A DNA stretch of 11,353 bases, from the NCBI GenBank assembly GCA_002691085.1, contig NZGX01000009.1, positions 1 to 11,353 of the forward strand. Direction: 5' to 3'. Shown here in pieces: positions 7,387 through 11,353 of this stretch (position 1 is the first letter of the stretch; every line of letters begins with the position of its first letter). Source of the DNA: Rhodospirillaceae bacterium. Lineage in GTDB: Bacteria > Pseudomonadota > Alphaproteobacteria > Rhodospirillales > Rhodospirillaceae. The notes below the pieces were generated by a model that ran no database searches, was not told the origin of the DNA, and saw nothing but the letters and a program-made list of their open reading frames with translations. The position numbers and the translations under genes were made by a program.

Positions 7387-8298
7387 ATGAATGCAATTAG
7401 CTTTGAAGGAAAGGTAGCTATAGTAACTGGCGCTGGGAATGGTCTTGGTAAATCTCATGCTTTAGAACTAGCGAGAAGAGGCGCAAAGGTAGTAGTAAAT
7501 GATTTCGGTGGGGATCTTGACGGAACGGGAAGTTCTAAAACTGCTGCTGAAACTGTTGCAGAGGAAATTAACAAATCAGGTGGAGAAGCGTTAGCAAATT
7601 CTGCGGATGTATCAAATGTTAAGGATATAGATGAGCTTGTTCTCAAAATACTTTCTAAGTGGGGACGAATTGACATTTTAGTTAACAATGCTGGAATTTT
7701 AAGAGATAAAACATTTGCTAAAATGGAAATCAAAGATTTTAAAGCTGTCGTTGATGTTCACTTAATTGGATCTGCAATTTGTACAAAAGCAGTTTGGGAA
7801 CCTATGAGAGAACAAAAGTATGGTCGAGTTGTTTTTACTTCCTCATCATCTGGTATTTACGGAAATTTTGGTCAATCAAATTATGGGGCAGCTAAAATGG
7901 GTGTTTTAGGTTTAATGAATGTTTTAAAGCTAGAAGGAGAAAAATATAATATAAAAGTTAATGCACTCTCACCAACAGCAGCTACACGAATGACGGAAGA
8001 ACTTTTACCTAATGACGCATTAAAGTTACTAACAGTAGAAAGTGTGACCGCAGGACTCATCTTCCTTGTAAGTGAGGAAGCGCCAAATCGTCTAATATTA
8101 TGTGCTGGAGCTGGAGGATATGCAGCAACAAGAATATATGAAACCGATGGAATCTTCTTAGCACCAAATAAACAGTCACCAGAAGATGTAGCCAAAAATA
8201 TTAATGCTATTATAGATATTGATGGCCAAGAAATGTATGAGCAAGGCAGTCAGCAAACAATGAAATTTGCAACGAAAGCATCAAAAGGTTTAAAATAA
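7387..8298 (+). CDS. (3R)-hydroxyacyl-CoA dehydrogenase, 17beta-HSD4 / MFE-2-type SDR
   Basis: This 303-residue SDR closely resembles the N-terminal dehydrogenase domain of peroxisomal multifunctional enzyme type 2 (17beta-hydroxysteroid dehydrogenase 4) and bacterial Hsd4A-like enzymes, which oxidise (3R)-hydroxyacyl-CoA to 3-ketoacyl-CoA with NAD. Key elements are TGAGNGLG (14-21), the family-specific VVVNDFGGD (35-43) with NAD-selecting Asp39, NNAGILRD (100-107), and the catalytic set Ser153, Tyr166 and Lys170 within SGIYGNFGQSNYGAAK. The IYGNFGQ stretch and the NDFGG loop are typical of the HSD4 branch rather than of FabG. The C-terminal 40 residues are a short extension with no SCP2 or hydratase domain. 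It is 13 bp after the MaoC gene and 19 bp before the thiolase gene, so the three genes form a compact translational unit acting in series. Confidence 0.94.
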   Translation: MNAISFEGKVAIVTGAGNGLGKSHALELARRGAKVVVNDFGGDLDGTGSSKTAAETVAEEINKSGGEALANSADVSNVKDIDELVLKILSKWGRIDILVNNAGILRDKTFAKMEIKDFKAVVDVHLIGSAICTKAVWEPMREQKYGRVVFTSSSSGIYGNFGQSNYGAAKMGVLGLMNVLKLEGEKYNIKVNALSPTAATRMTEELLPNDALKLLTVESVTAGLIFLVSEEAPNRLILCAGAGGYAATRIYETDGIFLAPNKQSPEDVAKNINAIIDIDGQEMYEQGSQQTMKFATKASKGLK

Positions 8299-8317
8299 AA
8301 ATGGAGAAAAGAAAAAT

Positions 8318-9520
8318 ATGAGAGAAGCAGTTATTATATCAACCGCTCGTACACCAATCGGGAAAGCTTATCGAGGTGCTTTCAATGATACTTCTGCCCA
8401 AGCTCTTGGCGGACATGTTCTTAGCAAGGCAATTGAAAAAGCAGGTGTTGATAGTTCAGAAATAGATGACGTGGTTATAGGCAATGCACTAACTCAAGGA
8501 TCAAGCGGAACCAATATTGCAAGACAAAGTATAATTAGATCAAATCTTTCTACCTCGATTCCAGGAATGACAATAGACAGACAGTGTGCGTCAGGAATGA
8601 TGGCAATAGCGGCGGCCGCAAAAGAAATTATTGTTGACGGAATGAATATTACTGTTGGTGGAGGATTAGAGTCTATTTCATTAGTACAAAATGAAAACGC
8701 AAATCAATTTAGAGCCTTCGACCCATTAATAATGAAAAATATGCCCTCTCTCTACATGACAATGATTGAAACAGCAGAAATTGTTAGTGAAAGATATAAA
8801 ATAACTCGTGAACAACAAGATGAATATGCGCTTCAATCCCAAAAAAGAACCCATGATGCTCAAATAAATGGAAGATTTGATAATGAAATTATTCCTCTAG
8901 AAAGTATAATGAAAAAAATTGATAAAGAGACAAAAGAAATTTCTGAAATTAAAATGGGTTTATCAAAAGATGAGGGAAATCGCGCAGATACTACCCTTGA
9001 GGGGTTATCAAGCCTGAAGCCAGTTTTTAAAGATGGACAAAGAATTAAGGAAGGAAAATTTATAACTGCTGGCAACGCATCTCAGCTATCTGATGGTGCT
9101 TCTGCATCAGTTTTAATGGAAATAAAAGAAGCTGAAAAAAGGGGGATAGAACCACTTGGGATTTATAGAGGCATTGCTGTTTCTGGGGTTGATCCGGATG
9201 AAATGGGTATAGGCCCTGTTTATGCAGTTCCAAAATTATTAAAAGAACATAACCTAAAGGTTGATGATATTGGCCTTTGGGAACTCAATGAAGCTTTTGC
9301 GGTTCAGGTAATTTATTGTCGAGATAAAATCGGAATACCAAATGAACTTATGAATGTTAATGGTGGTTCAATTTCTATTGGACATCCATACGGTATGTCA
9401 GGAGCACGGATGGTTGGTCATGCTTTAATTGAAGGAAAGCGAAGAGGAGTAAGGTTTGTAGTATGCACAATGTGTATTGGTGGTGGCATGGGTGCTGCAG
9501 GGCTGTTTGAAGTTCTTTAA
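8318..9520 (+). CDS. Thiolase (acetyl-CoA C-acyltransferase)
   Basis: This 400-residue, full-length thiolase would cleave 3-ketoacyl-CoA with CoA to release acetyl-CoA (or propionyl-CoA) and a shortened acyl-CoA. The nucleophilic Cys90 lies in DRQCASG. NEAFA is at 324-328, the catalytic His356 in SIGHPYGMSGAR, and the second active-site cysteine Cys386 in CIGGGMGAAG near the C-terminus. An AGNASQLSDGA segment (251-261) matches the family. GGAG at 8303-8306 is a plausible ribosome binding site about 11 nt before the ATG. As last gene of the operon it completes ligase, hydratase, dehydrogenase, thiolase order. The final 45 bases look slightly richer in G and C than the rest, and the AT-rich DNA ends exactly at the stop codon. 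Biosynthetic acetoacetyl-CoA thiolase activity is possible, but context favours degradation. Confidence 0.95.
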   Translation: MREAVIISTARTPIGKAYRGAFNDTSAQALGGHVLSKAIEKAGVDSSEIDDVVIGNALTQGSSGTNIARQSIIRSNLSTSIPGMTIDRQCASGMMAIAAAAKEIIVDGMNITVGGGLESISLVQNENANQFRAFDPLIMKNMPSLYMTMIETAEIVSERYKITREQQDEYALQSQKRTHDAQINGRFDNEIIPLESIMKKIDKETKEISEIKMGLSKDEGNRADTTLEGLSSLKPVFKDGQRIKEGKFITAGNASQLSDGASASVLMEIKEAEKRGIEPLGIYRGIAVSGVDPDEMGIGPVYAVPKLLKEHNLKVDDIGLWELNEAFAVQVIYCRDKIGIPNELMNVNGGSISIGHPYGMSGARMVGHALIEGKRRGVRFVVCTMCIGGGMGAAGLFEVL

Positions 9521-9531
9521 CGAACTGCACT

Positions 9532-9570
9532 CGCCGATACTGCTGGGCCGTTGGCCCAGCAGTATCGGCG
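9532..9570 (-). terminator. Strong perfect hairpin after the NIPSNAP gene, at the composition boundary
   Basis: An uninterrupted 18-bp inverted repeat (arms 9532-9549 and 9553-9570, core TACTGCTGGGCC / GGCCCAGCAGTA) closes a 3-nt loop. On the minus strand it begins 2 nt after the NIPSNAP stop codon, where an intrinsic terminator would sit. Neither side carries the expected U-tract: the minus strand continues with AGTGCAG and then into the thiolase gene. It may be a terminator whose U-tract was lost at a junction, a Rho-independent mRNA-stabilising hairpin, or a shared convergent terminator of an unusual type. Confidence 0.55.
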
Positions 9571-9572
9571 TC

Positions 9573-10004
9573 TCAAAGGCCGGGTTGCGGCGAATAATCT
9601 GTTTGCTGCATGAAGGTACGCTGGATATTTTCCACCAGACGACCGTCGGCTATAGATTCTGCGTATACCGCTTGCCACTCTGGATCATTGCCAAACTCCT
9701 GCCAGGCGGTGGCTGCAGCAAACTGGCTTGGATGAGCAACTAGGTAGATCAGCTTATTCGGCTGGTCTAGGGGCTTCCAGTAACTGATATTAATAATCCC
9801 ATGCTTTTCAAATAGCGCCATGGTTTGGTTGCGAAAGCGCTGTTCCAGGGCGTCGAGCTTACCCTCGTGGGCGGTGTATGTGCGCAGTTCGTAGACCAGT
9901 TCGGGTTTCTCAGTCAGCGGCATTGCTGCCAGATCTTGAGCATTAGCCCATAGTGGCGTAGCCATCAAAATTAAAGCGTAGATGAAGCGGTATGTGTTAG
10001 TCAT
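9573..10004 (-). CDS. Secreted NIPSNAP-domain protein
   Basis: This 143-residue protein has a signal peptide (hydrophobic residues 6-20, cleavage likely after ANA at 20-22) and a single NIPSNAP domain, a dimeric ferredoxin-like alpha+beta barrel fold. Recognisable elements are VYELRTYTAHEGKLDALEQR (about 37-56), the central ISYWKPLDQPNKLIYLVAHP region and the DPEWQAVY motif. The family's molecular role is poorly known. Bacterial members are often periplasmic or near catabolic genes, and no catalytic residues can be assigned. AAGGGGG on the minus strand (complement of 10010-10016) is a good ribosome binding site 5 nt before the ATG. Base composition matches the genes to its right, not the operon to its left. 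It is divergent from the next gene. Confidence 0.88.
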   Translation of the reverse strand: MTNTYRFIYALILMATPLWANAQDLAAMPLTEKPELVYELRTYTAHEGKLDALEQRFRNQTMALFEKHGIINISYWKPLDQPNKLIYLVAHPSQFAAATAWQEFGNDPEWQAVYAESIADGRLVENIQRTFMQQTDYSPQPGL

Positions 10005-10149
10005 AGATTCCCCCTTATGTTCTCATCGATAGTAGTGGGTTTTTGCCCATAGCGGCAAACCCGCCTTTGTTACGAGTTGGCATTGTCGCGGATTTGCGCG
10101 AAGCTAAGGCCTAGGGAACATTAACGCTTGTAGTGATTTGGGAGGATCT
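10005..10149. promoter_or_regulatory. Divergent promoter region with imperfect inverted repeat
   Basis: This gap between two divergent secreted-protein genes must contain both promoters. It holds an imperfect inverted repeat at 10037-10062 (GGGTTT-TT-GCC paired with GGCAAACCC around a 6-nt loop) and a smaller TCGCG-N6-CGCGA at about 10086-10101. Either could be a regulator site. No consensus sigma-70 hexamers are convincing. Confidence 0.35.
10141..10146 (+). promoter_or_regulatory. Ribosome binding site that decides the start of the secreted protein gene
   Basis: GGAGGA lies 3 to 4 nt before the ATG at 10150. The upstream in-frame TTG at 10138 would place this site inside the coding sequence and is therefore rejected. 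Confidence 0.8.
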
Positions 10150-11217
10150 ATGCATTGGACTTTTGTCAGCCGCATTTTAGTGGGCACATGTTTATTGGGT
10201 ACGACGCCGGCCGCCATGAGTGAAATTCAGCGGACCTCAGCGGGGCATCCAGATCTTACGGGAACCTACGATAGTGGCACGTTGACCCCTGAAGAGCGGC
10301 CAAAGGTCTTTGGGGATAGGCAATTTATGACGCGTGAGGAGGCGGATATGTTGCTCAAGGCGCACCCGTTTACCCAGAATGACGCAAATGTAATCAGTGA
10401 CCCGAATCGTGGTGCACCACAGGCCGGCGGTGACGGCCAGCAGGCATACGGTGCCGGTGGCGTAGGCGGCTACAATTCATTTTGGGTTGATCCTGGCAGC
10501 GGTGTTTCAGAGGTCAACGGCAAAATTAGAACCTCGATTGTGTATGACCCGCCGAATGGCCGCCGGCCGCCTATGACCCCTGCCGGGATAAAAAAGATAA
10601 CTGACAATTTTAGTTCGTTCTCTTATCAAAATGATGGCACCGCGTCCTGGTTGAAGAGTGATGGGCCAGGTCCCTTTGACGGTCCCGAGAGTGTGGCGCT
10701 GGCGGAACGCTGTTTGCTTGGCTTTAGTGCTGGCCCGCCAAGCATGCCGGGTCTCTACAACAACTTTAAACGCATTGTGCAGACCGATGACCATGTGATG
10801 ATTTTATTAGAGATGGTCCACGACGCGCGCATCATTCGTTTTAACAGCGAGCATGGCCCTGCGGTTAATCGTAAATGGTTGGGCGATTCTATTGGTCGCT
10901 GGGAGGGCGATACCTTAGTTGTGGAGAGCAAAAACTTTAAGGAAAAAACCGGCCTGTACGGTGGCGATGAAAATCTCCATCTGACCGAGCGTTTTACCAA
11001 GCTGGATAACGGCAACTTGCTGTACAACTTCACGGTCAATGATCCCACTGCTTGGACCAAGCCGTGGAGCGGTGAATATGTATGGAAAGCCAGCTCGGAC
11101 AAAGTATACGAATATGCCTGCCATGAGGGTAACTACGCCATGGGCAATATTTTGCGTGGTGCGCGATTGCTCGAGCGAGAAGCCACGGCAGCGCAATCGC
11201 AAAACGGATCGCCTTAG
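10150..11217 (+). CDS. Secreted protein of an uncharacterised environmental family
   Basis: This 355-residue protein has a short signal peptide (about 1-23, basic start then LVGTCLLG core). I recognise it as a member of a widespread, unnamed family of secreted proteins common in Acidobacteria and marine or soil Proteobacteria, but I know no function for it. Conserved-looking blocks are SAGHPDLTGTYDSG (30-43), ERCLLGFSAGPP (186-197), YNNFKRIVQT (203-212), HDARIIRF (224-231), GDSIGRWEGDTLVVES (245-260) and, near the C-terminus, YEYACHEGNYAMGNILRG (320-337). Cys188 and Cys324 sit in conserved blocks and could form a disulfide. A Gly-rich segment at 93-108 is probably a flexible loop. It is followed after 18 bp by a GNAT-like gene on the same strand. 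No enzyme motif is visible. Confidence 0.85.
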   Translation: MHWTFVSRILVGTCLLGTTPAAMSEIQRTSAGHPDLTGTYDSGTLTPEERPKVFGDRQFMTREEADMLLKAHPFTQNDANVISDPNRGAPQAGGDGQQAYGAGGVGGYNSFWVDPGSGVSEVNGKIRTSIVYDPPNGRRPPMTPAGIKKITDNFSSFSYQNDGTASWLKSDGPGPFDGPESVALAERCLLGFSAGPPSMPGLYNNFKRIVQTDDHVMILLEMVHDARIIRFNSEHGPAVNRKWLGDSIGRWEGDTLVVESKNFKEKTGLYGGDENLHLTERFTKLDNGNLLYNFTVNDPTAWTKPWSGEYVWKASSDKVYEYACHEGNYAMGNILRGARLLEREATAAQSQNGSP

Positions 11218-11235
11218 ACTGACCTAGGCGCGGCC

Positions 11236-11353
11236 ATGAGCATCGAAATCCGACCGGCAACAGCTCTAGAAATGGGCCAGCTGGGGCTGATGGGGGCCTA
11301 CTCCTATGGTGGGGCGTTTGGTGACGGACCAGACAACGTAGTGGCTACTGGCA
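11236..11353 (+). CDS. Partial N-terminus of a probable GNAT acetyltransferase (Eis-like)
   Basis: The reading frame opens at the ATG at 11236 and stays open to the window end, giving 39 residues beginning MSIEIRPATALEMGQL. The IEIRPAT...EM opening is typical of GNAT acetyltransferases, especially the Eis-like branch with a C-terminal SCP2-type domain, in which this strand-helix start precedes the acetyl-CoA site. The catalytic part lies outside the window, so the call rests on the N-terminus only. A weak AGG at 11226-11228 may serve as ribosome binding site. The 18-bp gap from the preceding stop codon suggests co-transcription. Confidence 0.55.
   Translation, partial: MSIEIRPATALEMGQLGLMGAYSYGGAFGDGPDNVVATG

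Noticed and set aside
9477..9743. Open frame of 88 codons crossing the composition boundary on the plus strand
   Set aside because: It overlaps the thiolase end in another frame and is antisense to the NIPSNAP gene; the translation has no family features and crosses the hairpin.
10507..11260. Several minus-strand open frames inside the secreted protein gene
   Set aside because: These are shadow frames opposite a conserved gene; their translations are rich in Arg, Ser and Trp without domain character.

Overview
The window joins two DNA types. Positions 1 to about 9520 are AT-rich (about one third GC by eye) and carry seven complete genes. Positions from about 9530 to the end are clearly more GC-rich (about half GC in sampled lines) and carry two complete genes and one partial gene. 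The change coincides with the stop codon of a thiolase gene, next to a perfect 18-bp-stem hairpin. It is either a real insertion or transfer boundary, or a chimeric join of two genomes in a metagenomic assembly. The AT-rich part, with its Proteobacteria-style TonB-dependent receptor and compact lipid-catabolism operon, suggests a low-GC marine gammaproteobacterium (SAR86-like). That placement is inference from style, not from a marker gene.

Layout of the AT-rich part. At 71-1288 (+) lies a membrane di-iron hydroxylase of the sterol desaturase / alkylglycerol monooxygenase type. It converges on a large TonB-dependent outer-membrane receptor at 1342-3912 (-), and the two share a bidirectional terminator. 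A 481-bp divergent intergenic region (3913-4393) with small palindromic motifs separates the receptor from a five-gene operon on the plus strand. The operon encodes an acyl-CoA/aryl-CoA ligase (4394-5935), a classical SDR (5964-6800), a MaoC/NodN-type (R)-hydratase (6915-7373), a 17beta-HSD4-type (3R)-hydroxyacyl-CoA dehydrogenase (7387-8298) and a thiolase (8318-9520).

How these may work together (inference): the receptor imports a bulky or hydrophobic molecule, the ligase activates its carboxylate with CoA, the MaoC protein hydrates the 2-enoyl-CoA, the HSD4-type SDR oxidises the (3R)-hydroxyacyl-CoA, and the thiolase cleaves the 3-ketoacyl-CoA. Together these resemble a split version of the peroxisomal multifunctional enzyme type 2 plus thiolase. 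No acyl-CoA dehydrogenase is present, so the substrate may already be 2,3-unsaturated, or that enzyme may be encoded elsewhere. The first SDR may oxidise another hydroxyl on the substrate.

The GC-rich part has a secreted NIPSNAP-domain protein (9573-10004, -), a divergently transcribed secreted protein of an uncharacterised environmental family (10150-11217, +) and the first 39 codons of a probable GNAT acetyltransferase (11236 to the end). Nothing links these functionally to the operon. I saw no rRNA, tRNA, CRISPR array, transposase or phage gene.
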